A stretch of 64,000 nucleotides of DNA from Limnohabitans sp. (GTDB lineage Bacteria > Pseudomonadota > Gammaproteobacteria > Burkholderiales > Burkholderiaceae_C): positions 1,984,001 through 2,048,000 of the forward strand of contig NZ_JAAVVW010000003.1 of NCBI RefSeq assembly GCF_023910625.1. The letters are read 5' to 3'. Below, one piece after another: positions 1 through 12,751 of this stretch. The translations under genes were made by a program, and so were the position numbers. Positions within the stretch are counted from its first letter, which is position 1. Every line of letters starts with the position of its first letter. The notes below the pieces were generated by a model that saw nothing but the letters and a program-made list of their open reading frames with translations, was not told where the DNA came from and did not search any database.

Positions 1-1956
<1,956 letters not shown>

Positions 1957-1999
1957 TGGGCGATTGTGCCGTGTCCAAGTCTGCACAACAGTGGGGCGA

Positions 2000-2413
2000 T
2001 CACCCCTTTGACTTCAAGCTGGCAGCCAAAGACAAAGCCGTCACCACCTCGCGCACCGTTTTGCGGTCATTCACATCCAAGCCGAGGTAACGGCTGAGCA
2101 TTTCACGATCGGCCATGCCCAACGAAGCCGGGTCGGTCGAAGCCTCTGCGGGCATGACAACGCCGCCCGACCGACCAAACCTCAGCTCATCCGGGCTGAC
2201 CTGCAACCAATCGGCCAACACCCGCAATTTGTCTTGCGTGGGAATGGCTTTGCCCAACAACCAATTGCGCGCGGTGTGGGGGGTGATGCTGCGGCCCCAA
2301 TGCCGCAGGTTGAACTCGTTGGCCACCACGGTTGGTGAAATGCGAACCCCAACGCACTCAAGTGCTTGCTTGAGTCGCGTTGCAAATGCTTCCGTTTCGG
2401 ATGGGGTGTTCAT
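2000..2413 (-). CDS. HTH-type transcriptional regulator, small
   Basis: A 137-residue protein whose N-terminal half (about residues 8-80) looks like a Cro/C1-type helix-turn-helix: a VANEFNLR segment, then SITPHTARNWLLGKAIPTQ and a LADWLQVSPDELRFG tail. The C-terminal half has no domain I recognise. It diverges from the receiver gene at 2573. The AT-rich gap holds a perfect inverted repeat (2443-2466) that could be its operator. A GGAGGA-like ribosome site precedes the start at 2413. Target genes are unknown; the neighbouring receiver gene is the obvious candidate. Confidence 0.8.
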   Translation of the reverse strand: MNTPSETEAFATRLKQALECVGVRISPTVVANEFNLRHWGRSITPHTARNWLLGKAIPTQDKLRVLADWLQVSPDELRFGRSGGVVMPAEASTDPASLGMADREMLSRYLGLDVNDRKTVREVVTALSLAASLKSKG

Positions 2414-2442
2414 CCTCCGAAAGTAGCTTTGAACTCAAATTT

Positions 2443-2466
2443 AATTTGTGTTTTTTATCACAAATT
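2443..2466. promoter_or_regulatory. inverted repeat, candidate operator
   Basis: AATTTGTG and CACAAATT form perfect 8-bp arms around an 8-nt T-rich spacer. The repeat sits 30 bases upstream of the HTH regulator start, inside the only AT-rich stretch of the divergent intergenic region. Its role as an autoregulatory operator is inference. Confidence 0.4.
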
Positions 2467-2572
2467 TTGTTAATGTTTATTACAATTCTGGCGGCCTTTC
2501 TGTTTTTGAAAGTTTTGGTGATTTGTAGCGCATCAGATTTATCAAGTTGGTCATCGTGCACACACTCACAAA

Positions 2573-2938
2573 ATGAAAATTTCTCAGCAAATTTCCATCA
2601 TTGAACATGACGACTCATTACGCCATACGTTGAAAGAAGTGTTGATTTTTCACGGATTCGCGGTGTTGACATTCCGTTGTGTTGAGGACTTTTTGGCACA
2701 GGACAACTTTGCTCTTGCTGACCTCATTTTGTGTGATGTCAACATGGAAGGCATGGATGGCTTTCAATTGGTCATACTACTCAAAAACCTAAACAACAAC
2801 ACCCCTGTCATCCTCATGTCAGGCAGTCTTTTAGTTCAAGAAGAGACAGCACTTGAACTTGGCGCAGCCGCATTTATGTCCAAACCTTTTCGCCTGAATG
2901 AACTGCTTCGACAAATTGAAGTGTGCATTGCGGGTTAA
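2573..2938 (+). CDS. stand-alone response-regulator receiver protein
   Basis: 121 residues forming a single receiver domain with no output domain. The acidic pair is in IEHDDS, the phospho-acceptor Asp in LILCDVNM (about residue 54), the conserved Ser in MSGS and the Lys in SKPF. The sequence is FixJ/NarL-like in style. Such single-domain proteins pass phosphate or bind partners rather than DNA. No histidine kinase is nearby. Base composition is visibly more AT-rich than recG and queA on either side, which suggests transfer. It diverges from the HTH gene at 2413. Confidence 0.85.
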   Translation: MKISQQISIIEHDDSLRHTLKEVLIFHGFAVLTFRCVEDFLAQDNFALADLILCDVNMEGMDGFQLVILLKNLNNNTPVILMSGSLLVQEETALELGAAAFMSKPFRLNELLRQIEVCIAG

Positions 2939-3007
2939 AGGTCTATTGAAACTTAGCGTGCGAGAATCTAAAGCTTTTTACGAACGGGCCTGTCAAGCCC
3001 ACGCACC

Positions 3008-4090
3008 ATGTCCTCTTCTACCTCCCCCCGCAGTTTCACGCTCAACGACTTCGACTTTGAGCTCCCCCCCGAACTGATCGCCCAACACCCCACCGCCGAG
3101 CGCAGCGGCTCGCGCCTGCTCGACGGCGCACCCGGGGCGGTCACCGACCGGATTTTTCGTGACCTTCCCGGCCTGCTCAACCCGGTCGACCTGCTGGTGT
3201 TCAACGACACCAAGGTGATCAAGGCGCGCATCTTTGGCGAGAAGGCCTCAGGCGGCAAGCTGGAATTGCTGATCGAGCGCGTGCTGCAGGGCCACCAGGT
3301 GGTGGCGCACATGAAGGTGAGCAAAAAGCCACTGCTGGGCGGCAAGATGCACATGGCGGGCGGCGCACACAATGGCGGTTTTGATGCGGTGCTCTTGGGC
3401 CGTTGGCCCGACGCCAACGGTCCACTGTTTCACCTGCAGCTGAGTGACGAACCCCATGCGCTGATGGAAAAGCACGGCGTGATGCCACTGCCCCCCTACA
3501 TTGAACGCCCTGCGGGCACAGCCGATCACGAGGACACCGAAGAAGACGCCGAGCGTTACCAAACCGTGTTTGCGCGCGCCCCTGGCGCGGTGGCCGCACC
3601 CACGGCAGCGCTGCATTTTGACGAAGGGGTGTTGGCCGCCTTGGCAGCGCGGGGTGTACACACCGCCAGCGTGACGCTGCATGTCGGTGCGGGCACTTTC
3701 CAGCCGGTCAAGACCGAGAACATTACCGAACACCACATGCACAGCGAATGGTACGAAGTGCCCGAAGCCACCCAGCAAGCGATTGCAGAGTGCAAGGCGC
3801 GTGGCGGCCAAGTGGTGGCGGTGGGCACGACCACCGTGCGCACGCTGGAATCGTGGGCCAAATTCAATCAGGCCAGCGGCGATACCGAGATTTTCATCAC
3901 CCCAGGGTTTGAGTTCAAAGTGGTCGACCTGCTGATCACCAACTTCCACCTGCCCAAAAGTACCTTGATGATGCTGGTCAGCGCCTTTGCGGGCTACGAG
4001 CACATCATGGGTTTGTACCGCCACGCGATTGCACAGAAGTACCGGTTTTTCAGCTATGGGGATTCGATGCTGCTGAGGCGCCGCACTTAA
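3008..4090 (+). CDS. queA: S-adenosylmethionine:tRNA ribosyltransferase-isomerase
   Basis: Transfers and isomerises the ribosyl group of SAM onto 7-aminomethyl-7-deazaguanine in tRNA, giving epoxyqueuosine. The protein has 360 residues, the normal length. It begins [19 protein letters not shown] and contains [24 protein letters not shown] and the C-terminal motif [20 protein letters not shown]. Its last 100 coding bases (3981-4080) recur at 4901-5000 beyond a toxin-antitoxin pair, so the present 3' end may have arrived with that cassette. tgt, the usual operon partner, is now 5 kb downstream. Confidence 0.97.
   Translation: MSSSTSPRSFTLNDFDFELPPELIAQHPTAERSGSRLLDGAPGAVTDRIFRDLPGLLNPVDLLVFNDTKVIKARIFGEKASGGKLELLIERVLQGHQVVAHMKVSKKPLLGGKMHMAGGAHNGGFDAVLLGRWPDANGPLFHLQLSDEPHALMEKHGVMPLPPYIERPAGTADHEDTEEDAERYQTVFARAPGAVAAPTAALHFDEGVLAALAARGVHTASVTLHVGAGTFQPVKTENITEHHMHSEWYEVPEATQQAIAECKARGGQVVAVGTTTVRTLESWAKFNQASGDTEIFITPGFEFKVVDLLITNFHLPKSTLMMLVSAFAGYEHIMGLYRHAIAQKYRFFSYGDSMLLRRRT
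3981..4080 (+). repeat. 100-bp imperfect direct repeat, copy 1 (in queA 3' end)
   Basis: Matches 4901-5000 at 96 of 100 positions. The four differences (GAG/GAA, CGC/CGA, GCA/GCG, AAG/AAA) are all synonymous in the queA frame. Beyond position 4080 the two copies diverge abruptly: this copy ends RRRT-stop and the other ends RRTKFD-stop. Confidence 0.9.
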
Positions 4091-4120
4091 AGCAGCTTCC
4101 TCAAGCCATGGCCCAAATTC

Positions 4121-4399
4121 TCAGGCAGGCTTGAAGAAGATCTGAAGTTGCGAATTGGTCGCCAGGGCAAACTTGGCCAGCGTGCGCATGGACGGCATGG
4201 ACGCACCACTTTCAAGGCGTGCGATCGTCGATTGGGATGTCCCCATCTTTGTAGCCAGCTCACCCTGAGACAGGCCACTTTTGACTCGGGTTTCAATCAA
4301 CTGTCGCGCCAATTCAAACTCGATCCGTGACGATTCAAAGGCCTCGTCGTAGCCGGGAGTTTGAAGCCAGCTTTTGTGCAGTGCGGTGATTTTGCTCAT
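4121..4399 (-). CDS. HigA-like XRE-family antitoxin
   Basis: 92 residues with a Cro/C1-type helix-turn-helix in the C-terminal half (SGLSQGELATKMGTSQSTIARLESG, about residues 42-66). This is the form seen in antitoxins of Gp49/HigB-type toxins. Its start overlaps the end of the toxin gene by 4 bases (ATGA), giving the toxin-first order of HigBA loci. Antitoxin and repressor functions follow from family and position. The gene lies inside the segment bracketed by the two queA 3' ends. Confidence 0.88.
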   Translation of the reverse strand: MSKITALHKSWLQTPGYDEAFESSRIEFELARQLIETRVKSGLSQGELATKMGTSQSTIARLESGASMPSMRTLAKFALATNSQLQIFFKPA

Positions 4400-4728
4400 A
4401 TCAATCCAGCGTCCTTGGCGCGTTTGCTTGCAAGTTGCAGGGCTCGGTCAGGCGTTTTTTGGGTCTTCTTGATGAAGACATGCAAAACAACAACTCGTCG
4501 ACCTGAAGCCACGACATAGATCCCCCGGCCGATACCATCTCGTCCGCTGACCCGAATCTCCCACAATTTGCCATTCAGGCCTTTGATGTGGGGCATCCCG
4601 ACATTGAACGGGCCAAACTCTTCAATCAGCAAAGAAACCCGAACAAATCGCCCACGCATGTCGAGCGGAAGTGCTGTCAACTCCTCGTCGACCACTTCGT
4701 TCAAGGTTTCAACCGACCATTTGGCCAT
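4396..4728 (-). CDS. HigB/RelE-superfamily toxin (phage-derived Gp49-like)
   Basis: 110 residues. The pattern matches Gp49-like/HigB toxins: FVRVSLLIEEFGPFN, then HIKGLNGKLWEIRVSG, GIGRGIYVV and VVVLHVFIKKTQKTP. Members of this superfamily are ribosome-dependent mRNA nucleases. It is the first gene of a two-gene operon with the antitoxin at 4121-4399. The AT-rich upstream stretch (4729-4890) probably carries the promoter; no clear operator was found there. Confidence 0.88.
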   Translation of the reverse strand: MAKWSVETLNEVVDEELTALPLDMRGRFVRVSLLIEEFGPFNVGMPHIKGLNGKLWEIRVSGRDGIGRGIYVVASGRRVVVLHVFIKKTQKTPDRALQLASKRAKDAGLI

Positions 4729-4900
4729 ATCGAATCATATCAAAAAAGAGATTTTTATCCGGTATGAGCTTCAATCTCAATCTTGCCCTGCCGTCATTAA
4801 GAGCGAGTTGAGAATAACGACCTATTGGTTGAAATTTAATGACCAAATAATTACACCCAACAAAGCTTAGGACGTCAACAACAGAAAACCCGCCCACTCC

Positions 4901-5016
4901 GCGCCTTTGCGGGCTACGAACACATCATGGGTTTGTACCGACACGCGATTGCGCAGAAATACCGGTTTTTCAGCTATGGGGATTCGATGCTGCTGAGGCG
5001 CACAAAGTTCGATTGA
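4901..5016 (+). pseudogene. queA: orphan queA 3' end (second copy of the direct repeat)
   Basis: Encodes, in frame and uninterrupted, the last 34 or so residues of QueA ([18 protein letters not shown] onward), then TKFD and a TGA stop at 5014-5016. It has no start codon or 5' portion. Its 100-bp match to the live queA end is 96% with only synonymous differences. It was therefore recently part of a functional queA allele, probably the resident gene's own end displaced when the toxin-antitoxin cassette entered. Confidence 0.85.
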
Positions 5017-5040
5017 ACCTGTCAAGACGCTGGCGCATTA

Positions 5041-5057
5041 CAATTGCATTGCAATTG
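5041..5057. promoter_or_regulatory. palindrome upstream of antitoxin gene, candidate operator
   Basis: CAATTGC-ATT-GCAATTG is a perfect inverted repeat with 7-bp arms. It ends 10 bases before the antitoxin ATG at 5068 and overlaps a possible -10 (TACAAT, 5039-5044). Ribbon-helix-helix antitoxins usually repress their own operon from such a site; the role here is inference. Confidence 0.55.
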
Positions 5058-5067
5058 AAAGGCTTCC

Positions 5068-5337
5068 ATGAAAACCGCCACACTCCCAGCCCTTCGTGTC
5101 AGTCCGGAACTCAGACAAGCCGCCGAAGAGGCACTGCGCCCCAATGAGACCATTTCCAAGCTGATGGAAATCTCACTGGAAAGATTCATCGCACACCGCG
5201 CGGCCGAAGACGAGTTCATCGCCCGTGGTTTGCGATCTGCCGATGAAGCCCGTCAAAGTCAGGTCTATTTTTCAGCTGATGACGTGCTGAAGGAACTAAA
5301 GAGCAAACTGATCAACGCCAAGTCCTCGGCGTCTTGA
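5068..5337 (+). CDS. ParD-type (ribbon-helix-helix) antitoxin
   Basis: 89 residues. The N-terminal part (about 1-50) has a short strand (TLPALRVSPELRQAA) followed by two helices containing NETISKLMEISLERFI, as in ribbon-helix-helix antitoxins of ParDE/RelBE-type loci. The flexible C-terminal tail ending DDVLKELKSKL would wrap the toxin. It sits 18 bases upstream of the toxin gene and just downstream of a perfect palindrome and the orphan queA end. The exact antitoxin subfamily is uncertain. Confidence 0.82.
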   Translation: MKTATLPALRVSPELRQAAEEALRPNETISKLMEISLERFIAHRAAEDEFIARGLRSADEARQSQVYFSADDVLKELKSKLINAKSSAS

Positions 5338-5355
5338 GTATGACCGGACTCGCTC

Positions 5356-5664
5356 ATGGATGAGTTTCAAGTTCGCTTCACGGCGAAAGCCCAATCTGAT
5401 CTAAACCGGCTTTATGAGTTCCTATTGGAATTTGACATTCATACAGCTGAACGGGCATTGCAGGCGATTGAAAACGGTCTGGATTTTTTACGCAAATCGC
5501 CTTTTTCATGTCGCAAAGCAGCCGATGGTGCACACGGCCCTCTGCTCAGAGAGCTCATCATTTCCTTTGGAGCATCTGGGTATCTGGCACTTTTTGAAAT
5601 TGAAGACGCTCAAACAGTGACCATACTGGCCGTGAGACATCAAAGAGAAGACGATTTCCATTGA
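5356..5664 (+). CDS. ParE/RelE-superfamily toxin
   Basis: 102 residues with the ParE-like order: FQVRFTAKAQSDLNRLYEFLLE helix pair, AERALQAIENGLDFLRKSPFSCR, LLRELIISFGASGYLALFEIE strands and a VTILAVRHQREDDF end. ParE toxins inhibit gyrase and RelE toxins cleave ribosome-bound mRNA; sequence alone does not settle which applies. It is co-transcribed with the antitoxin at 5068. This pair and the HigBA pair lie back to back in the queA-tgt interval. Confidence 0.87.
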   Translation: MDEFQVRFTAKAQSDLNRLYEFLLEFDIHTAERALQAIENGLDFLRKSPFSCRKAADGAHGPLLRELIISFGASGYLALFEIEDAQTVTILAVRHQREDDFH

Positions 5665-5686
5665 CGAATATCGCGTTCTGTCCAAT

Positions 5687-6016
5687 TCAGGCCAGCTGAA
5701 TAAACACACGCCCGCCCTCGACCTTGACGGGCCAGGTCTTGGCCGGCTCGGTCGCCGGGCCGCAGGCCACCGAACCGTCACGCAGGCTGAACTGCGCTTG
5801 ATGGAAGGGGCACTCCACATGGTCGCCTTCGACGAAGCCATCGCAGAGCTTGACGTTGCCGTGGGTGCACAGGTTGTTGATGGCGAAAACGCCGTCTTCG
5901 AGTTTGAAGAGGGCAATGTCCTGCCCCTCGGGCGTCACGGCGATGCCTGCGCCCTCAAACAAATCGGCCTCGGCGGCCACGTCGGTCCACTCGGTTTTTG
6001 GGAAGCTCATGGTCAT
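5687..6016 (-). CDS. Rieske [2Fe-2S] ferredoxin of a ring-hydroxylating oxygenase
   Basis: 109 residues from the ATG at 6016 ([10 protein letters not shown]), which overlaps the stop of the beta-subunit gene by 4 bases. Rieske ligands are CTH at about residues 50-52 and CPFH at about 69-72. It resembles ferredoxins that feed electrons to naphthalene-, salicylate- or anthranilate-type dioxygenases. It is the third gene of an alpha-beta-ferredoxin operon. No ferredoxin reductase gene is present in the window, so a shared reductase elsewhere is implied. Confidence 0.9.
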   Translation of the reverse strand: MTMSFPKTEWTDVAAEADLFEGAGIAVTPEGQDIALFKLEDGVFAINNLCTHGNVKLCDGFVEGDHVECPFHQAQFSLRDGSVACGPATEPAKTWPVKVEGGRVFIQLA

Positions 6017-6492
6017 ATCGGGTAAATGATGGCGTTGGGGATCATTTCGCTGTCGTACACGCACAGGCGCTCGGCGAACTTCAGGCCCTCGGGGGTGGGC
6101 ACGATGGTGTCGATGTAGCGGCCCACATTGAACACCGTGCTGGCCTTGTCGAGCTTGGTGCGGAAGACCGCATAGTTGGCCTCGGCATGGATGCGCTCAC
6201 CATCGACGCGGCGCACCACCGGCGCGCCCACCACGTGGCGCTGGTAATAGGGGTCGTGGTACAGCGTTTCCTGAATGCCATACACGCGGTCTTTCAGCAT
6301 GCCTTTGCTGGTGAACGACAAGGTACACAGCGGAAATCCGCGCTCATGGTTCTCTCGCGGAATGAGTTTGTACACGCACTGCTCGGTAAAAAATTCGGGC
6401 CACAAATCCCAATGGCCGCTGTCCACGGCCAAGGCGTAATCGGCATACAGGCGGGTCAAGGCCATGTGGGTTTCAAAGTTCACCATGGTCAT
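6013..6492 (-). CDS. aromatic-ring-hydroxylating dioxygenase, beta (small) subunit
   Basis: 159 residues with the NTF2-like small-subunit fold signature: [46 protein letters not shown] and [10 protein letters not shown]. It has a structural role in the alpha3beta3 terminal oxygenase. It lies 5 bases downstream of the alpha gene and overlaps the ferredoxin start. The style matches salicylate-5-hydroxylase or anthranilate-dioxygenase small subunits, but the substrate cannot be fixed from sequence. Confidence 0.9.
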   Translation of the reverse strand: MTMVNFETHMALTRLYADYALAVDSGHWDLWPEFFTEQCVYKLIPRENHERGFPLCTLSFTSKGMLKDRVYGIQETLYHDPYYQRHVVGAPVVRRVDGERIHAEANYAVFRTKLDKASTVFNVGRYIDTIVPTPEGLKFAERLCVYDSEMIPNAIIYPI

Positions 6493-6497
6493 TTTGT

Positions 6498-7763
6498 TCA
6501 GGCCTCCATCACTTTGCGCCAGTATTCGTACATGCCCCGAATCAGCGTCTCGGTCACCATGTGGTCCGTCTCGCCCACATCGCGTCCGCCCAGCTCCACC
6601 AGCATGCGGTGTTCGGGTTTGGTCTCAAAGGCTTGCTGCGAGAACTCGATCACCTCACCGTCGTCCGCGCTGACAAAGCCCGCCGGACCAAACAAATTGG
6701 ACTGGCGCAGGCGGCGATCGGTCATCTCGGGCGTGTCGTCTTCAAAGCCAAAGTGCGTCCAGACAAAGTCAAACGCGCCATGCCCGTCGGGCTGGATGTG
6801 CCGGGTGGACACGCTGTTGACCTGTTGCTGAAAAATCACGCTGGGGAACAGCGTCATCATCACGGCCGTGGGCATCTGGTATTCCATCTGCCACCAGTCC
6901 TCGGGCACGATGTCCAGAAAACTCGGGTCGTTGAGCTGCATGCTGTCTTTGAAGCTGCTCACCTGCGTGACCTGCGAGGCCGCGCCTGAGGCCTGGCCCG
7001 CGCTGCCGCGCGTCGAGATCATGGCCGCGTGGCGGTGGTGCGCGTCCATGCGCAGCTCGCTCTTGTTGTCGGCGCGCCAAAGGCCAAAGGTCACAAACCA
7101 GGTGTGCAGCAGGCCTGGGTGGTAGGGGTCCTTGATGTTCTCCTGCATCAGCTTCCAGTTGCCTGGAATGCGCTGGCGGTTGTAGCCCAGCACCACCAGT
7201 TTTCGGCCATTGAACAGGCGGTCAAAGTATTTCAGGATGGCCGGGCCCATGAAGTCTTCGAGCGACTCCACGTTGTGGTCGAACGAGGCGAACACCACGC
7301 CACCGCGTGTGGCCACTTTCAGGGGAGTGAGTCCGTGGTCCTTGGGGTCAAAGTCTGCGGGCATGCCGCCATTGACCTTGCCGCCCTGCCGCACGCCGCG
7401 CCGAAAGGGCACGCCCTGCAAATCGCCCTGGAGGGTGTAGCTCCACTGGTGGTAGGGGCAAACAAACTCTTTCTGGTTGCCGTGGCGCTGGCGGCAAAAC
7501 TGCATGCCTCGGTGGGCGCAGACGTTCTCGACCACATGGATCTGACCGTCGGTGGCGCGCGTCATGATGACCGATCGCTCGCCGACCACCGTGCGCTTGA
7601 AGTCGCCCACATTCGGAATCTCGGCCTCCAGGCCTACATAACTCCAGTGGCTTTTGTAAAAGAATCGCTCCAGCTCCTTTTTGTGCCGGTCTTCGTCGGT
7701 GTACACGGCAAACGGGACGCGGCTGGTGCCGGGCGTTTCCCAGTGGATGGGGTGTTCGGTCAT
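6498..7763 (-). CDS. aromatic-ring-hydroxylating dioxygenase, alpha (large) subunit
   Basis: 421 residues from [12 protein letters not shown]. The N-terminal Rieske domain has CAHRGMQFC and CPYHQWSY (about residues 82-106). The mononuclear iron site has the family's Asp/His/His arrangement in [15 protein letters not shown] (about 202-216). This subunit performs O2 activation and substrate hydroxylation. The overall pattern resembles NagG (salicylate 5-hydroxylase) and AndAc-like enzymes. The start lies only 10 bases after the DUF4143 ATPase stop on the same strand, so no separate promoter is visible and the ATPase may drive or have displaced the original upstream region. Confidence 0.93.
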   Translation of the reverse strand: MTEHPIHWETPGTSRVPFAVYTDEDRHKKELERFFYKSHWSYVGLEAEIPNVGDFKRTVVGERSVIMTRATDGQIHVVENVCAHRGMQFCRQRHGNQKEFVCPYHQWSYTLQGDLQGVPFRRGVRQGGKVNGGMPADFDPKDHGLTPLKVATRGGVVFASFDHNVESLEDFMGPAILKYFDRLFNGRKLVVLGYNRQRIPGNWKLMQENIKDPYHPGLLHTWFVTFGLWRADNKSELRMDAHHRHAAMISTRGSAGQASGAASQVTQVSSFKDSMQLNDPSFLDIVPEDWWQMEYQMPTAVMMTLFPSVIFQQQVNSVSTRHIQPDGHGAFDFVWTHFGFEDDTPEMTDRRLRQSNLFGPAGFVSADDGEVIEFSQQAFETKPEHRMLVELGGRDVGETDHMVTETLIRGMYEYWRKVMEA

Positions 7764-7773
7764 GGTGTTGTCC

Positions 7774-10322
<2,549 letters not shown>

Positions 10323-10325
10323 GGC

Positions 10326-11864
10326 TTACAGCACATCCAGGCCCTCGCGGGTGGCGTCGGCTTGGTGGCGAATTTGCGCCTTGTCTTCGTCGCTCATCTT
10401 GCCCACATGCTTGACCATCAGCGCGGTGCGGGGGTTGCCTGAGATGTGTTTTTCGTGGCGGATCAAAAAGTCCCAGTAGAGCGTGGTCATGGGGCAGGCG
10501 CTGGGCCCTGTGCGCACCTCGGGCTGGTACCGGCAGCCTTTGCAATAGTTGCTCATGCGGCTGATGTACTGGCCGCTGGCCACATAGGGTTTGCTGGTGA
10601 AGCGCCCGCCGTTGGCGTGCAGCGCCATCCCCAAGGTGTTGGGCGTTTCCACCCATTCGACCGCGTCGACGTACATGGCGCGGTACCAGGCACTGACCTG
10701 TTGCGGCGACAGCCCCGCCAGCACGGCAAACTGCCCGGTGACCATGAGGCGTTGGATGTGGTGCGCGTAGCCGTGTTGCAGGCTTTGGCCAATGGTGGCT
10801 TGCATGCAGGCCATGTGCGTGTCACCCGTCCAGTACCACTTTGGTAAATCGCGGGTGTGGCCATAATGATTGGCTTCGGCCATGTGCGGCATGTCCAGCC
10901 AGTACACGCCGCGAATGAACTCGCGCCAACCCAGCACCTGGCGAATGAAGCCCTCGACGCTCGCCAGAGGCAAGCCGCGTGCGTGGTAAGCCTGCTGGGC
11001 TGCCGCGATGACTTCACGGGGGTTGAGCAGGTGCAGGTTCAGGCTGCTGCCCACCAGCGCGTGCCAGCCAAAGGGCAGCGTGGTCCACATCGCGTCTTGC
11101 AAAGCGCCGAAGTTCTCCAGCCGCTGGACCACAAAGTGCTGCAGCGCCAGCAAGGCGTCTTCGCGGGTAACTGGCCAGGCAAAGTGGTCCAGCGTGCCGG
11201 GGTGATTGGCAAATCGTGTGTTGACCAGGTCGATCACGTCTTGCGTCACACGGTCGGGCGCAAAGTGGGCTGGTGGCGGCACGGTGCCGGGGCCTTTGGC
11301 ACCAAAGCCTTTGCGGTTCTCGGCATCAAAGTTCCATTGGCCGCCGATGGGCTCTTTGCCCTCCATCAAGATGCCGTGGCGCTTGCGCATCTCGCGGTAA
11401 AAGAACTCCATGCGCAGCTCTTTTTTGTCGCCGGCCCACTTGGCAAATTGGGCGCGGCTGCACAAAAAATGGGGGTCAGCCACCCAGCGCAGCGGCACAT
11501 GGGCTTGCTCGGCCGCGTCCTCGATCAGCCTTTCCATGCGCCAGGCCCCAGCCTCCAGCACCACCAGGGCTTGGGGCTGGAGGTTGTGCAGGGCATGGAT
11601 CAGTCGCCCGGAAAAGTCGCCCGGCAGGTTTGCATCTTCCAGCCGCATGTAGGTGCAAAGCCAGCGCAGGCGGTGCGCCTCGTTGGCAAAATGCCGCATG
11701 CCCGACAAGAAAATCGCGATCCGGGCTTTGTGGTTCCAGACTTCGCCCGCTTCGCTGTCGGCTTCGATCATCAACAACTGGTCTTGCGCCGGGTCAAAGT
11801 CCGCCAGAGCAGGGCTGTCCCAGCCAAGCTGGTCGCCCAGCACCAAGACCAGGTGGCGGGTCAT
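10326..11864 (-). CDS. cryptochrome/photolyase of the FeS-BCP (PhrB-like) family
   Basis: 512 residues. It starts LVLVLGDQLGWDSPAL, typical of deoxyribodipyrimidine-photolyase-related proteins, and has the FAD-binding helical C-terminal half (GWREFIRGVYWLDMP, YAHHIQRLMVTGQFAVLAGLSP). Cysteines in YCKGCRY and SACPMTTLYWDFL, plus an earlier one, suit the [4Fe-4S] cluster of this family. Characterised members repair (6-4) photoproducts by light. It follows a DUF2256 gene with a 4-base overlap, a pairing seen in other genomes. Light or oxidative induction is likely but not shown. Confidence 0.92.
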   Translation of the reverse strand: MTRHLVLVLGDQLGWDSPALADFDPAQDQLLMIEADSEAGEVWNHKARIAIFLSGMRHFANEAHRLRWLCTYMRLEDANLPGDFSGRLIHALHNLQPQALVVLEAGAWRMERLIEDAAEQAHVPLRWVADPHFLCSRAQFAKWAGDKKELRMEFFYREMRKRHGILMEGKEPIGGQWNFDAENRKGFGAKGPGTVPPPAHFAPDRVTQDVIDLVNTRFANHPGTLDHFAWPVTREDALLALQHFVVQRLENFGALQDAMWTTLPFGWHALVGSSLNLHLLNPREVIAAAQQAYHARGLPLASVEGFIRQVLGWREFIRGVYWLDMPHMAEANHYGHTRDLPKWYWTGDTHMACMQATIGQSLQHGYAHHIQRLMVTGQFAVLAGLSPQQVSAWYRAMYVDAVEWVETPNTLGMALHANGGRFTSKPYVASGQYISRMSNYCKGCRYQPEVRTGPSACPMTTLYWDFLIRHEKHISGNPRTALMVKHVGKMSDEDKAQIRHQADATREGLDVL

Positions 11865-12058
11865 GTCGAGGCCTTGTTCGGTGCGCTGGCGTTGGCTGGC
11901 TTACGGGATTTGTCGGCGCGGCAGCGCTCGCTGCAATACAAAACGCTGTCCCAGTTCTTGGCCCAGCTTTTGCGCCACACCATGGCTCGTCCACAAACCG
12001 CGCACGGCTTTTGAGGCAAACTTTGTTTGTTCCCTTTGAATCCGGGGGTTTTGGACAT
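11861..12058 (-). CDS. DUF2256 small zinc-ribbon-like protein
   Basis: 65 residues with two cysteine pairs (CAVCGR and YCSERCR) flanking WRKSWAKNW, the DUF2256 signature. It presumably binds zinc. The stop overlaps the photolyase start (ATGA), so the two are co-translated. No molecular role is known. It is the first gene of this operon and faces the glutathione peroxidase gene across an 87-base divergent promoter region. Confidence 0.88.
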   Translation of the reverse strand: MSKTPGFKGNKQSLPQKPCAVCGRAMVWRKSWAKNWDSVLYCSERCRADKSRKPANASAPNKAST

Positions 12059-12145
12059 TCTTTTCTCACAAGAAGAGGGGCAGGCGTGACAATCAGATCA
12101 AACGAGTTTAAACTGATCAGTCACAAAATGTATTTTCAAGTGCAC
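12059..12145. promoter_or_regulatory. divergent promoter region, photolyase operon and peroxidase cluster
   Basis: Contains the 10-bp palindrome ACTGATCAGT (12112-12121), a second half-site-like CAGATCA (12093-12099), and a possible sigma70-type promoter for the rightward cluster: GTGACA (12086-12091), 17 bases, TAAACT (12109-12114). TGATC cores are also the hallmark of the -35 of ChrR-controlled sigmaE promoters, but no good matching -10 was found. Confidence 0.4.
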
Positions 12146-12751
12146 ATGAACCTCTCTCGTGTAAAACAATGGGGCAGCGCCCTGGTGATGCTCTTCATCG
12201 CCGCAGCTTTGAGCTTGGGGCTGGAGGCGGCGCAAGCCAGCCCACAAACCACTGCCCGGGCATTCGCCTGCCCTGCCATCCTGAACCACAGCTTTGACCG
12301 ACTGCAAGACGAAAAGCCCCAGTCGCTGTGCCAATACGCCGGCAAAGTGGTGCTGGTGGTCAACACCGCCAGTTTTTGTGGCTTTACCTCGCAATACAAA
12401 GGACTGGAAGCGCTGAACACGAAATACAAGGACCAGGGCCTGGTGGTGCTGGGCTTTCCATCGAACGATTTTTCTCAGGAAAAAGGCAGCAACAAAGACA
12501 TCGCCGAGTTCTGCGAAAGCACTTTTGGCGTGAAGTTCCCCATGTTCACCAAAACCCAGGTCACGGGCGATGGTGCCGCGCCCTTGTTCAAGCAGCTCAC
12601 CGCCCAAACCGGCCAAAAGCCCCGCTGGAACTTCCATAAATACCTGATTGGCCGCGACGGCAGGGTGATCGACCAATTCAGCAGCATGTCCGGACCGGAA
12701 AGCAACACACTGCTGTCCGCCATCGACAAAGCGCTGACCGCAAAACCATGA
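12146..12751 (+). CDS. glutathione peroxidase-like protein, exported
   Basis: 201 residues. The N-terminal 31 form a signal peptide (hydrophobic core LVMLFIAAALSLGL, cleavage near AQAS). The peroxidase core has the active-site motif NTASFCGFTSQY with Cys (about residue 78) in place of selenocysteine, and the family segments GFPSNDFSQEKG and WNFHKYLIGRDG. It reduces peroxides, probably with thioredoxin-type donors, in the periplasm. It heads a nine-gene cluster and overlaps the next start by 4 bases (ATGA). An alternative in-frame ATG lies at 12128. Confidence 0.92.
   Translation: MNLSRVKQWGSALVMLFIAAALSLGLEAAQASPQTTARAFACPAILNHSFDRLQDEKPQSLCQYAGKVVLVVNTASFCGFTSQYKGLEALNTKYKDQGLVVLGFPSNDFSQEKGSNKDIAEFCESTFGVKFPMFTKTQVTGDGAAPLFKQLTAQTGQKPRWNFHKYLIGRDGRVIDQFSSMSGPESNTLLSAIDKALTAKP

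Noticed and set aside
12059-12145. ChrR-type sigmaE promoter driving the peroxidase cluster.
   Set aside because: TGATCA is present, but the downstream spacing places the predicted start beyond the ATG at 12146 and no convincing -10 was found. Only the weaker sigma70-like match is listed.
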